Source: Alkalibaculum sporogenes
GTDB taxonomy: Bacteria > Bacillota > Clostridia > Eubacteriales > Alkalibacteraceae
Length of the DNA: 64,000 nucleotides
Direction of reading: 5' to 3'
NCBI RefSeq assembly: GCF_009362815.1
Contig: NZ_WHNX01000003.1
Span: forward strand, 1-64,000
Part shown: positions 52,371 to 62,011 of the stretch, piece after piece
Layout of the letters: the number at the start of each line of letters is the position of its first letter
How positions within the stretch are numbered: the first letter of the stretch is position 1
Notes under the pieces: generated by a model
Seen by the model: the letters and a program-made list of their open reading frames with translations, nothing else
What the model was told of the DNA's origin: nothing
The model's database searches: none
Program-made: the position numbers and the translations under genes

Positions 52371-53759
52371 GTGAAAAAAGAATATTTAAAGATCGATAAA
52401 ATAATTGGACCACTAATTGAAATGTCCAACGTGAATGATGTTTTTTTTGGTGAAGTTGTAGATATTATGAGTAGTGATGGTGTGATAAAAAAAGGAAAGG
52501 TAATTAAAATAGAAGAGAAGAAAGTTGTTATACAAGTATTTGAAAATACTTCAGGACTTTCTACAAATAATTCTTCAATTTCATTTACCAAAGAAGCCTT
52601 TGAACTATCACTATCTAAGGAAATACTAGGGAGAAGTTTTGATGGCTTGGGGAGACCATTAGACCAAGGTGGTGCGATTTACAGTAGAAATAAGTTGAAT
52701 ATTAATGGGAGACCTATTAATCCTGTAGCAAGAAAGTATCCTAGAGATTTTATACAAACAGGCATATCAAGTATAGATGCACTAATGACTCTTATAAGAG
52801 GTCAAAAACTGCCTATATTTTCGGGAAATGGTATGACTCATAATGAACTTGCTGCCCAGATTGTAAGACAAGCTAAACTTGGAGAAGGGTCTAGTGAAGA
52901 TTTTGCAATTGTATTTGCAGCAATTGGTGTAAAACATGATGATGCAGATTTTTTTAAAAAGAGCTTAATGGAAGCTAATGCAATGGATCGAGTAGTCATG
53001 TTTATAAATTATGCCAATGATCCAATTGCGGAGAGAATTAATACCCCAAGGTGTGCATTGACAGTAGCTGAGTACCTTGCATTTGAAGAAGATATGCAGA
53101 TATTAGTTGTCATGAGCGATATTACTAGTTATTGCGAAGCGATACGGGAAGTATCCTCTGCAAAAGAAGAAGTGCCTAGTAGAAAAGGTTTTCCAGGTTA
53201 TTTATACTCTGATTTAGCTTCTTTATATGAGCGTGCTGGAATGCTAAAAGATAAACCAGGATCAATTACATTTTTACCTATTTTAACTATGCCAAATGAT
53301 GATATTACTCATCCTATTCCTGACTTAACTGGATACATTACAGAAGGTCAAATCGTATTGGGAAGAGAACTATTTCAGAACAATATATACCCGCCAGTAA
53401 ATATTTTGCCATCTCTATCTAGACTTATGAAGGATGGTATTGGTGAAGGCTATACAAGAAGTGATCATCCTGATGTAGCAAACCAGTTATTTTCATCGTA
53501 TTCAAAAGTACAAGAGATTAGATCATTGGCACAGATTATCGGTGAAGATGATTTGTCAGAGGTAGATAGAAGTTACATGAAATTTGGGAGAGTATTTGAA
53601 GATGAATTCATTTCTCAAGGGTTTCATGAAAACCGGGACATTAACCAAACTATAGATTTAGCTTGGAAAATTCTTAGGATCCTACCCAAAGATGAACTAG
53701 ATAGAATAAATCCCGATTTAATTGATGTGCATTACGAATTAAAGAATGATGGTGAATAA
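52371..53759 (+). CDS. ntpB: V-type ATPase regulatory subunit B
   Basis: 462 residues of the non-catalytic nucleotide-binding subunit: [21 protein letters not shown] instead of a true P-loop, and [41 protein letters not shown]. It alternates with A in the hexameric head. The start is GTG with a weak ribosome site. The D gene begins at the base after its stop. Confidence 0.95.
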   Translation: MKKEYLKIDKIIGPLIEMSNVNDVFFGEVVDIMSSDGVIKKGKVIKIEEKKVVIQVFENTSGLSTNNSSISFTKEAFELSLSKEILGRSFDGLGRPLDQGGAIYSRNKLNINGRPINPVARKYPRDFIQTGISSIDALMTLIRGQKLPIFSGNGMTHNELAAQIVRQAKLGEGSSEDFAIVFAAIGVKHDDADFFKKSLMEANAMDRVVMFINYANDPIAERINTPRCALTVAEYLAFEEDMQILVVMSDITSYCEAIREVSSAKEEVPSRKGFPGYLYSDLASLYERAGMLKDKPGSITFLPILTMPNDDITHPIPDLTGYITEGQIVLGRELFQNNIYPPVNILPSLSRLMKDGIGEGYTRSDHPDVANQLFSSYSKVQEIRSLAQIIGEDDLSEVDRSYMKFGRVFEDEFISQGFHENRDINQTIDLAWKILRILPKDELDRINPDLIDVHYELKNDGE

Positions 53760-54377
53760 ATGGCTAATAAGATAACACCTACAAAAGCAAATTTAATAAA
53801 AAGTAAGAGCGCTTTAAATTTTTCACTAAAAGGATTTGACTTATTAGATAAGAAGAGGACAGTGTTAATACAAGAAATGATGACACTTACTGAATCAGCT
53901 AAGACAATTGAGGATAAAATAGAAGAAAAATTTGCTGAAGCTTACGAAGCCATTAAGCAAGTAAGTATTACTATGGGAGTTTATAACATTGAAGAAGTCA
54001 TTTTAGCTGTTAATAAGGAACAAGATTATGATATACGATTTAAAAGTGTTATGGGGGTTGAGATCCCTGAAGTTTTGTACACATTAAAGGAAAAAATTAA
54101 TCCGCAATACGGATTTTATCGGAGTAATCCGTCTTTAGATATTGCAATATTTAAATTAAATGAAGTAAAGTACTTATCATATCAACTAGCACAAGTTGAA
54201 ACTTCTGCTTATAAATTATCTCTAGAGATAAGAAAGACTCAGAAAAGGGCTAATGCCTTAGATAAAATTCAGATACCTAAATTTAATAAGCAAATAAAGT
54301 TTATTGAAGAAATTTTAGAAGAAAAAGAAAGAGAAGACTTCTTTAGGTTAAAAATAGTAAAGAAAAAGCAGAACTAA
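53760..54377 (+). CDS. ntpD: V-type ATPase subunit D (central shaft)
   Basis: 205 residues, two long antiparallel helices at both ends (KITPTKANLIKSKSALNFSLKGFDLLDKKRTVLIQEMM and KTQKRANALDKIQIPKFNKQIKFIEEILEEKEREDFFRLKIVKKK), the rotor axle of the A3B3 head. It is the last gene of the operon. An inverted repeat (AATAGTAG/CTACTATT, about 54396-54424) follows without a T-run. Confidence 0.94.
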   Translation: MANKITPTKANLIKSKSALNFSLKGFDLLDKKRTVLIQEMMTLTESAKTIEDKIEEKFAEAYEAIKQVSITMGVYNIEEVILAVNKEQDYDIRFKSVMGVEIPEVLYTLKEKINPQYGFYRSNPSLDIAIFKLNEVKYLSYQLAQVETSAYKLSLEIRKTQKRANALDKIQIPKFNKQIKFIEEILEEKEREDFFRLKIVKKKQN

Positions 54378-54441
54378 TCAAGATTTAGTTTAATAAATAG
54401 TAGTGAGATATATCGCTACTATTGACTTGTGAGGAGACATC

Positions 54442-55593
54442 ATGGGAAAGATGCTTACTGTAACAACTATGTTTTTAATACAAATGATTATTACCTTTGA
54501 GACTTCAGGTCTTTATGCCATGGCTCCTATCCTTTCAAATAATTTTGGAATTAACCATTCTTCGATTATACTAGTGAATATTGGATTTGCATTGGCTGGA
54601 ATATGTGCCCCATTTTTTGGTGTTGCTTCTGAAAAATATGGAAAGAAAAAGTTTATTATAATTGGAGTATCTACATTTTTAATAGGTAGTATAATTACAT
54701 CTTATGCAAATGGTGCAACTTTATTTTTGGTAGGTCGAAGCATTATTGGCCTTGGATATTACAATTTGTCAGGTTTATTATTAGCTTACTTAGGAGATAT
54801 TGTAGCCTATAGTAATAGAGGTAAAATATATGGAATTATCAGAGCGGCATCAGGTATAGGAATACTACTAAGTCCACTAACCTCAACTTATTTAATTAGT
54901 AATTTTAGTTTAAAAGTATACTATTTAATTATTGCTTTTATTACAGCAATAATACTACTTTTATCTTTTTTTATACCAAAGGTAGAAAAACGTAGTAGTT
55001 ATAAAATTTCAACTGTGGATATTATACTCATTTTTAGAAATAGAGATGGAAGGTTATTTTTGTTTTTAAATTTTAGTATGGGAACTTTTTTAGTATTATA
55101 CTTCAGTTATATAGCAGTTCATCTAGAAGCTTTTTTCAATTTATCAGCTTTAAATATTGGGAAGGTGCTAACGTATTCTGCTTTTGGAACATTATCAGGT
55201 ATTTTTATTGCTGGGATTTTATCTGACAGAATTGGAAAGCTAAAACTAACTAAAATCTATTATCTTATATTGATAGCTAGTATATTTCTAATTAATATAG
55301 TTAATATCCACTTTATTTGGATAATTACATTTATAATGTCTTTAAGTTTTGATGGAGGATGGACTATTATACAGACTATTTCCTCGGAAATAATACCAGA
55401 AGAAAGAGGCGTATTTATGTCTCTAGTATTCTTCGTCGTATCGCTTTCATTAATTTTATTTTATATTATAGGGCCTGTGGTGTACAGTTACGGTGGATTT
55501 TTATATACTACTGTTTTAAGTGGATTTTTTATAATTATTTCATATATTTTATTTTTGAAATTTGCTAAAAATAACACTGAAAAATTTAATTGA
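54442..55593 (+). CDS. major facilitator superfamily transporter
   Basis: 383 residues, about 12 helices. Motif A occurs in both halves (GVASEKYGKKKF; GILSDRIGKLKL), and a central loop of basic residues lies near residue 185. It resembles drug/metabolite efflux members, but the substrate is unknown. GTGAGGAG before the ATG. It follows the V-ATPase operon by 64 bases and could be read through from it. Confidence 0.85.
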   Translation: MGKMLTVTTMFLIQMIITFETSGLYAMAPILSNNFGINHSSIILVNIGFALAGICAPFFGVASEKYGKKKFIIIGVSTFLIGSIITSYANGATLFLVGRSIIGLGYYNLSGLLLAYLGDIVAYSNRGKIYGIIRAASGIGILLSPLTSTYLISNFSLKVYYLIIAFITAIILLLSFFIPKVEKRSSYKISTVDIILIFRNRDGRLFLFLNFSMGTFLVLYFSYIAVHLEAFFNLSALNIGKVLTYSAFGTLSGIFIAGILSDRIGKLKLTKIYYLILIASIFLINIVNIHFIWIITFIMSLSFDGGWTIIQTISSEIIPEERGVFMSLVFFVVSLSLILFYIIGPVVYSYGGFLYTTVLSGFFIIISYILFLKFAKNNTEKFN

Positions 55594-55746
55594 TAACAGT
55601 TCATAGAATTAATATAACAGTAAAGTACAGATTAACAAATAAAGAATTAACGACTAAAATACATAAATGAATGACAGTTGTAGCGTATAAAAGTTGATTT
55701 TGATACTAAAGTAATCAAGAACTAGTAACTCATCAGGGAGGATATG

Positions 55747-56595
55747 ATGAAAAGGTTTATATCAAATTATCATACTCATAATAATTATTGCGATGGCAAA
55801 AATACAATTGAAGAGATGGTTATAGCAGCTATAGATAAAGGCATTCTACATCTTGGCATATCATCCCATGCAGCCATAATAAATCAAGAGCATTGGACAA
55901 TGCATGAAAGTGAAATGAATAATTACTTGAAAGAAATTAGTATAATAAAAGATAGATATAGTAAAAAAATTGTTATATATTCTGGACTAGAGATAGACTA
56001 TTTTAATGGATTAGGATTAAATCCACTAGCTATCCCTTATATAGAATATTTAGATTATTATATAGGTTCTGTTCATACACTATATGCACACAATACAGGA
56101 GACTTTTGTTTTGTTGATGAATCAAGAGAAGTATTAGAACAAGCTATTGACAGGATGTTTAAAGGAAATGTGGAATATGCTGTAAGACATTATTATAATA
56201 GCATAAAAGAGATGGTGGTAAAATATGAGCCTACAATAATAGGCCATATAGATATAATAAAAAAGAACAATAAAGGAAATTACTTTTTTAATGAAGAGGA
56301 AAAATGGTATAAGGATATTATCGTAGAAACACTAAATGTAATAAATAGAAGTAATAGTATTATTGAAATAAACACTGGTGGCATACCTAGATATGGAAGT
56401 GATTGCTTATATCCATCTACTTTTATCCTAGAAGAGATACTAAAGAATAATATGGATATTACAGTAAACGCAGATTCTCATAGTGTGGAAGGAATAGATT
56501 TCTATTATGATGAAATTTATACAATAGTTAAAGATATTGGATTTAAGAGAATTATGACTTTTACTCATGATGGTTGGATACCTTATAAATTATAA
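55747..56595 (+). CDS. PHP-domain histidinol-phosphatase-like protein
   Basis: 282 residues with the PHP metal motifs SNYHTHNNYCDG, SSHA, SGLEIDYF, GSVHTL, IGHIDIIKK and NADSHSVEG. This is the HisK/HisJ-type family, which hydrolyses histidinol phosphate in Firmicutes; other his genes are not present here. Two ATGs are adjacent; the second (55747) has the better 5-base spacing after GGGAGG. Confidence 0.85.
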   Translation: MKRFISNYHTHNNYCDGKNTIEEMVIAAIDKGILHLGISSHAAIINQEHWTMHESEMNNYLKEISIIKDRYSKKIVIYSGLEIDYFNGLGLNPLAIPYIEYLDYYIGSVHTLYAHNTGDFCFVDESREVLEQAIDRMFKGNVEYAVRHYYNSIKEMVVKYEPTIIGHIDIIKKNNKGNYFFNEEEKWYKDIIVETLNVINRSNSIIEINTGGIPRYGSDCLYPSTFILEEILKNNMDITVNADSHSVEGIDFYYDEIYTIVKDIGFKRIMTFTHDGWIPYKL

Positions 56596-56600
56596 CTACA

Positions 56601-56639
56601 AAATAACCCTCAAACAAATTTTGTTTGAGGGTTATTTTT
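56601..56639. terminator. bidirectional terminator
   Basis: AAATAACCCTCAAACAAA pairs with TTTGTTTGAGGGTTATTT, between convergent genes. Confidence 0.85.
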
Positions 56640-57921
56640 AATACTTTGAGTATTCATTGTTACTAGATTTTTTAATGTATTTAATAGCAGATTGTCTTTT
56701 ATATCTTCTCTTTCTTATTTGAGTATTTTTAACAAAGACATAGAGTCTTGCAAATATATACAGCCCAAGTATACCAGGTAGTACCCAAACAAGTGATTTA
56801 ATTATTTTGTTAAATCTAACAGAGTTTACACTTTCCAATTCATTTCCCGAGACTAAGTCAGCTTCAGCTATTTTTGTAGCATCCAAAGAGTATTCAACAG
56901 TTCCTATTTTTTCACCTTCTTTAATTGAAGGAGATAAATCTTTTGATATATTAATAGAGGCTACTATCTCTTTATCATTATCTTTATTAACAACATATTT
57001 TACAGTGCTTCTAGATACAATTTTGAGTGGAGATGTAGCGTCTTGAATGCTATATTCTTGAATGAACTCGTTCTTATTAACTAAAGTAGAAGTAACAAAG
57101 TTATCAAATCCGTATTCGAACATATTTATAGTATCGCTATATGAAGCAACTCCGTTAGATTGAAGTACCACAGCAATAAGTCTCATTCCATTTTCTTCTG
57201 CTGCACTTAAAAGAGTATTTCTTGCTACACTTGTAAAACCTGTTTTAGAAGCAATTACTTTATCGTAAAAGAATTCCCCTGTATCAGATCTATAAAGTCT
57301 ATTTTTAGTCCATAAATACCTTGTATCTTGCTTATTAGTCTCAGGAATTATGTAATTTTTTGTAGTCATAAGGTTTAATAGTATAGGATTCTTAATTGCT
57401 TCGCGCATAATCAATGCCATATCGTGAGCGGTAGTGTAATGATTTTCATTATGTAGACCATGTGGATTTACAAAATTAGAATCATTAGCTCCTAGGGCTT
57501 TAGCTTTTGCATTCATTAATTTGGAAAATTCCTCAACAGAACCGCTTGTTTGTTCAGCAATTGCAACTGCAACATCATTTCCAGATTCAACAAGTAAACC
57601 GTACATAAGTTGTTCCATAGTCAATTTTTCATCTGGTATTAGGTAAATAGCACTGCTGCCACTTTCAATTTGGTTTGGAACATCATTTCCTACCACTACT
57701 ACATCTTCTAACTCATTATGCTCAAGGGCAATAATAGCAGTAAGAACTTTAGTTATACTAGCAGGGTATTGTTTTACATTTGAATTTTTATCATATAATA
57801 TTTGACCTGTATCTGCTTCCATTAGCATTGCAGATCCTGATTCTATGTTTGGATTTGCTAAGGCTCTTGAGTTTATAAAAACTACAAGTGCAAATATTAT
57901 AATTAAAACTTTTTTAGTCAT
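56638..57921 (-). CDS. D-alanyl-D-alanine carboxypeptidase (DacF-like)
   Basis: 427 residues. A signal peptide (1-22, ending RALA) precedes a low-molecular-weight PBP domain with S55-I-T-K58, an SGN motif (VESGNDVAVA) and the KTG triad (VIASKTGFTSVARNTLL). A C-terminal domain is followed by a membrane anchor (~385-405) and a basic tail. It trims pentapeptide stems of peptidoglycan. GGAGG lies inside the first codons of the longest frame, so the true start is the ATG four codons in. Confidence 0.92.
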   Translation of the reverse strand: MTKKVLIIIFALVVFINSRALANPNIESGSAMLMEADTGQILYDKNSNVKQYPASITKVLTAIIALEHNELEDVVVVGNDVPNQIESGSSAIYLIPDEKLTMEQLMYGLLVESGNDVAVAIAEQTSGSVEEFSKLMNAKAKALGANDSNFVNPHGLHNENHYTTAHDMALIMREAIKNPILLNLMTTKNYIIPETNKQDTRYLWTKNRLYRSDTGEFFYDKVIASKTGFTSVARNTLLSAAEENGMRLIAVVLQSNGVASYSDTINMFEYGFDNFVTSTLVNKNEFIQEYSIQDATSPLKIVSRSTVKYVVNKDNDKEIVASINISKDLSPSIKEGEKIGTVEYSLDATKIAEADLVSGNELESVNSVRFNKIIKSLVWVLPGILGLYIFARLYVFVKNTQIRKRRYKRQSAIKYIKKSSNNEYSKY

Positions 57922-58167
57922 AAGTTCCTCCATAGGTGGGGTAATTTTATATTATATCATAAGAAATCTCCAATAGCTCATGATGTTCAAACTACACTAT
58001 CATACTTGGATAAGCGTAGAGACGCTATCGTTACAATTTATACGATATGTATACAATTCTATTATAACTTGTACACATTTTAATTATAACAAAAAAAATA
58101 AAAAAAGTGTTGAAATTAAGAAGGTTTTTTATATAAAAATGTAGAATAGTGAATTGAGGTGTAAAAT

Positions 58168-58737
58168 ATGGATAAAAATAAGTTGTTGTACAATAAAAAA
58201 GTCACTATGATACTTTCAATTGTTATAGTAACTATACTATTAATTTATTATTATACATCCTTAAATAGCTCAAATATTAAAGTTAATGAAGGCATAATTG
58301 AATTAGAGGATCCTGAACAAGAAGTAACTATATTTATACATATATCTGGAGAGGTTAAAAATCCTGGAATAGTTGAATTACTGTATGGACAAAGGCTATA
58401 CGAGGCATTAGAATTAATAGGTGGTACTACTATTGAAGCAGATATTGACCAGGTAAACTTAGCTATGATAGTAGAAGATCAACAAAAGATTGTAATTCCT
58501 TCGAAAAACGAAAATTCAGAATTTGAAAAAAACAGAGAAGAGGGTATGATAAATATAAATACTGCCGATTTAACAGAACTCACAAAGTTGCCTGGAATAG
58601 GTGAAACCATTGCAAATAATATTGTGATTTATAGGCAGGATAATAATGGGTTTAGGAAAATTGATGAAATAAAGAATGTCTCGAGAATAGGAGACGTTAC
58701 CTTTGAAAAAATAAAAGATATGATAACATGTTATTAA
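58168..58737 (+). CDS. comEA: competence protein ComEA-like (SLBB + HhH)
   Basis: 189 residues: one N-terminal membrane helix (~12-29), an SLBB domain (EVTIFIHISGEVKNPGIVELLYGQRLYEALELIGGTT), and a twin helix-hairpin-helix DNA-binding domain (MININTADLTELTKLPGIGETIANNIVIYRQDNNGF). It binds incoming DNA outside the membrane and delivers it to ComEC, which lies 1 kb downstream. Confidence 0.92.
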   Translation: MDKNKLLYNKKVTMILSIVIVTILLIYYYTSLNSSNIKVNEGIIELEDPEQEVTIFIHISGEVKNPGIVELLYGQRLYEALELIGGTTIEADIDQVNLAMIVEDQQKIVIPSKNENSEFEKNREEGMININTADLTELTKLPGIGETIANNIVIYRQDNNGFRKIDEIKNVSRIGDVTFEKIKDMITCY

Positions 58738-58761
58738 ATAATAAGATAAGGATTGATGGAA

Positions 58762-59478
58762 ATGAAACTTACTGTTCTTGGAAATAATGGGCCTTACCCG
58801 ACAGCCAATGGTGCATGTTCAGGGTATTTAATAGAACATGATGATACTAAAATTTTATTAGATTGTGGAAATGGTGTTATGAGCAATTTGCTTAATGTAT
58901 GTGACATTATGAAGTTAGACGCTATTATACTTACTCATCTACATCCAGACCATATTTCAGATATTTTTATTATGAGGTATGCATTACAAAGAAAAGGTAT
59001 ACAGATACCTTTGTATGCACCCTCTAGTCCTTCAGATGAATATAAGAGACTAGAATATAAGAATGTTTTTGATATTTGTGAGATATATCAAGATCTGAAA
59101 TTAACTATTGGACAGCTATCTATTACTTTTAGAGAATTCAAGCATGTACTAAGAAATTATGGTATTTGTATAGAAACAGAAAATAAAAAATTTGTATACA
59201 CAGGTGATATGATCTATGACGAAAACATTATAGAGTTTGCTAGTAATTCAGATGTACTATTGATTGAAGCTGGAGTTTTACATCGAGATTTAAAGTTTAA
59301 TCCACCTCATCTATCTGCGAAGCAGGCGTGTGAAATAGGGAAAAAAAGCAAGGTTAAAAAGTTGTTTTTGACGCATTTTAATCCTGAATATACGATAGAT
59401 GAGTATATTAAAGAATCTATAAATCAGTTTGATGGCTTGCTCGTGTTAGCAACTATAATGAAAACTTATCAAATATAG
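58762..59478 (+). CDS. metallo-beta-lactamase fold hydrolase
   Basis: 238 residues with the MBL metal motif THLHPDHISD, a later His (FKHVLRNYG), GDMIYDE, and a C-terminal THFNPEYTIDEY. It resembles RNase Z/arylsulfatase-like hydrolases with the start LTVLGNNGPYPTANGACSGYLIE, and the substrate is unknown. Several starts are possible within 9 bases; I prefer ATG 58762, which has 9 bases after AAGGA. It lies between comEA and comEC. Confidence 0.85.
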   Translation: MKLTVLGNNGPYPTANGACSGYLIEHDDTKILLDCGNGVMSNLLNVCDIMKLDAIILTHLHPDHISDIFIMRYALQRKGIQIPLYAPSSPSDEYKRLEYKNVFDICEIYQDLKLTIGQLSITFREFKHVLRNYGICIETENKKFVYTGDMIYDENIIEFASNSDVLLIEAGVLHRDLKFNPPHLSAKQACEIGKKSKVKKLFLTHFNPEYTIDEYIKESINQFDGLLVLATIMKTYQI

Positions 59479-59512
59479 AAAAAAGATAAGTTGGGAATTA
59501 AGTGCCTGTAAA

Positions 59513-59540
59513 AGTCGCGACACTCGCCAAATGAAAGCAA
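59513..59540 (-). repeat. possible inverted fragment of repeat family 2
   Basis: CGACACTCGCCAAATG with AAAGCAA resembles the reverse complement of the family-2 core. The match is imperfect. Confidence 0.35.
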
Positions 59541-59555
59541 ACTTTCATTTACGTA

Positions 59556-59630
59556 CCTTAATAACTATACAGTTAAATAGTAAGCTATTTAACTGCTCCG
59601 TCATTAAGGTGATACGAAAATATATTTTCG
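59556..59630. repeat. nested hairpins: CCTTAAT/ATTAAGG around GTTAAATAG/CTATTTAAC
   Basis: Outer arms 59556-59562/59603-59609 and inner arms 59572-59580/59585-59593 are perfect. A third palindrome, CGAAAATATATTTTCG, follows at 59615-59630. This intergenic stretch holds no gene. Confidence 0.75.
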
Positions 59631-59640
59631 CTTGGCTCGT

Positions 59641-59708
59641 TGTTTCGCGAAAACTAATATTCAGTAGGGGATGAAGAAAACCCCTACTGAATAAAGTTTC
59701 ACTTTATC
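59641..59708. repeat. dispersed palindromic repeat family 1, best hairpin copy
   Basis: TGTTTCGCGAAAACTAAT, a perfect hairpin ATTCAGTAGGGG/CCCCTACTGAAT with loop ATGAAGAAAA, and the tail AAAGTTTCACTTTAT. It ends 20 bases before the comEC start. Confidence 0.85.
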
Positions 59709-59728
59709 GATTAAGGATTTGAGTCTCT

Positions 59729-61999
59729 ATGAAAAGACTACCTTTGTTTTTTTTCATATCTGGTTTATTAGCTATTATTTCCTATAATATAGGTATAAAC
59801 CTTATATTAGCATGTGTAGTATTTGCTATTGCTTTCTGTATTTGTAAAGGTGATAGCTATAAACTAATTGTGATTTATTGCTCTATAATTTTCATATTCA
59901 TTTTTTGTCGCATGGATAATATTAGCAATATCACATCATCTTTTGATTTAAATAAAAATGAAGTACAGTACCAAGGCAGGGTTGTCTCATTCCCAATTTA
60001 CAAAGAAAATAAAGTTCAATTTGTAATGGAAGTAAAAGGAGCTAAAAAAGAAAAGGTTCAAGGGTTTATAAATAACAATACTCATTTATTAACTTATGGA
60101 GATATGATTGAATTTACTGCTCAAGCTACTATACCTAATAGTAGGAGAAATCCTGGGGGCTTTGATTATAGACAATATTTAAGAACTAAAAAAATATACA
60201 CAGTTATGTATATAAATAACGATTCGTTAGTTATACAGAACAATTCTCAAAATATAATATCAAAAAATATTTCAGCACTTCGTAATAAATTAACTGACTT
60301 TATTGATGTAAATTTCACTGAAAGAGAAAATCAATTCTTAAGAGCTTTGATAATTGGGGAGAAGGGAAACGACAGTGAAGTTATAAATAACTTTAATAAA
60401 TTAGGTATATCACATATTTTATCAGTTTCTGGTTTACATGTTGGTTTTATATATTTATTTGCTACTACCATATGCAGAATTCTTAAGTTAAATAAAAAAA
60501 TACAAATATATATTATAGGAATATCTCTATATACATACTGTTTTATAGTTGGGTTTAGTGATTCGGTTATTAGAGCATCACTTATGTTGTTTCTTTTATT
60601 ACTTGCAAATATCACAAATAAAAAATACGATACATTAAATGTCTTATGCTTTCTAGCACTGTGTTTTATTCTGCACAATCCTTATGTTATATATAGTGTT
60701 GGGTTTCAATTGTCTTACAGTGCTGTCTTATCAATTACTGTCTTCTATCCATATCTAAACAATAAGATCAGTTTTAATACAAAGTACTTAGAGTACTTTA
60801 AATCCATAATATTAATAACAATTTCCGTCCAGATTGGTACGATTCCTTTAGTAATATATCATTTTAATAATATATCAATTTTTTCTCTTATAACCAACTT
60901 GCTAATCGTGCCAGCAGCTGGGTTTATCGTTATTGTTTTTTTGTGTGTATTCTGTGTTAGTACCCTACTTAATATATCTTTGCTACCTTTTCTCGTACCA
61001 GTAAAGCTCAGTATTAATTTTATATTAAGTGTATCTGAAAACTTAATTAAAATACCTTACTCATATAGTATTTTATCACCAATGCCTTTTTATATAGTAA
61101 GCTTTTATTATTTGTTGGTATTTATTTGTTTTGGATACTTATATCACTACAGATTAAGAAATAGAAAAGTGATTATTGTAGTTACTATAATAAATATATC
61201 TATTGTGATTATATTAAGTATTATACCTAAACCACTTACTGTTACTTATTTAGATGTAGGTCAGGGAGATTCAGCTTTGATTCAATTTCCGAGTGGTCAA
61301 AATATGTTAATTGATGGAGGAGGGCAATACAATTATTCTGTTGGAGATGAGATTATTATCAATACTCTTGTACATAAGAATATCCGTAAATTAGATTTAG
61401 TAGTGTGTACTCATTCTCATGACGATCATAAGCTGGGAATTTTAGAGATAATTGGTAAGGTGAAAATAGATAGCATTATTATTAATTGTCTCGAAGAAGA
61501 GGGATATACAGATTTAATATCTTTGGCAAATGAATTTAATATTCCAGTATATAAAAATAATCAAGTTAAAGTAAATATAAGTAAAAGTATCCTTTTAGAC
61601 TTTGTATATCCAAATAGCAACACATTATATATTGATGAAAATAATAGCTCTGTAATTACTAAAATGAGCTATAATGATATATCATTTTTATTTATGGGCG
61701 ACTTAGAAAATAAAGGAGAAAAAAATCTTATAGAAAACAAGAAAGATATTAGCAGTGTTTTCTTAAAAATAGGTCATCATGGTAGCAAGACCTCTACAGG
61801 TAAAGAATTCTTATCTACGGTAAATCCCGTATATGGTATAATTAGCGTAGGAAAAGATAATCGCTATAATCATCCTAATCAAGAAGTTTTAGAGTTGTTA
61901 GATAATAAAGGTGTCAATTATTTTAGAACTGATCAAGTTGGAGCTATTGAAATAAATACTAATGGAGAAAAAGTGAAGATTAAAACATATACAGATTGA
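59729..61999 (+). CDS. comEC: DNA uptake channel ComEC/Rec2
   Basis: 756 residues: N-terminal helices and a DUF4131 OB-like domain (~60-180, NPGGFDYRQYLRTKKIY), a competence membrane domain (~195-480; GISHILSVSGLHVGFIYLF, then FSDSVIRASLMLFLLLLA), and a C-terminal metallo-beta-lactamase domain (VTYLDVGQGDSALIQFP, CTHSHDDHKLGIL, LKIGHHGSKTSTG). It transports single-stranded DNA into the cell. Its ribosome site is weak and a family-1 repeat ends just before it. Confidence 0.93.
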   Translation: MKRLPLFFFISGLLAIISYNIGINLILACVVFAIAFCICKGDSYKLIVIYCSIIFIFIFCRMDNISNITSSFDLNKNEVQYQGRVVSFPIYKENKVQFVMEVKGAKKEKVQGFINNNTHLLTYGDMIEFTAQATIPNSRRNPGGFDYRQYLRTKKIYTVMYINNDSLVIQNNSQNIISKNISALRNKLTDFIDVNFTERENQFLRALIIGEKGNDSEVINNFNKLGISHILSVSGLHVGFIYLFATTICRILKLNKKIQIYIIGISLYTYCFIVGFSDSVIRASLMLFLLLLANITNKKYDTLNVLCFLALCFILHNPYVIYSVGFQLSYSAVLSITVFYPYLNNKISFNTKYLEYFKSIILITISVQIGTIPLVIYHFNNISIFSLITNLLIVPAAGFIVIVFLCVFCVSTLLNISLLPFLVPVKLSINFILSVSENLIKIPYSYSILSPMPFYIVSFYYLLVFICFGYLYHYRLRNRKVIIVVTIINISIVIILSIIPKPLTVTYLDVGQGDSALIQFPSGQNMLIDGGGQYNYSVGDEIIINTLVHKNIRKLDLVVCTHSHDDHKLGILEIIGKVKIDSIIINCLEEEGYTDLISLANEFNIPVYKNNQVKVNISKSILLDFVYPNSNTLYIDENNSSVITKMSYNDISFLFMGDLENKGEKNLIENKKDISSVFLKIGHHGSKTSTGKEFLSTVNPVYGIISVGKDNRYNHPNQEVLELLDNKGVNYFRTDQVGAIEINTNGEKVKIKTYTD

Positions 62000-62011
62000 A
62001 GGAGAATAGTT

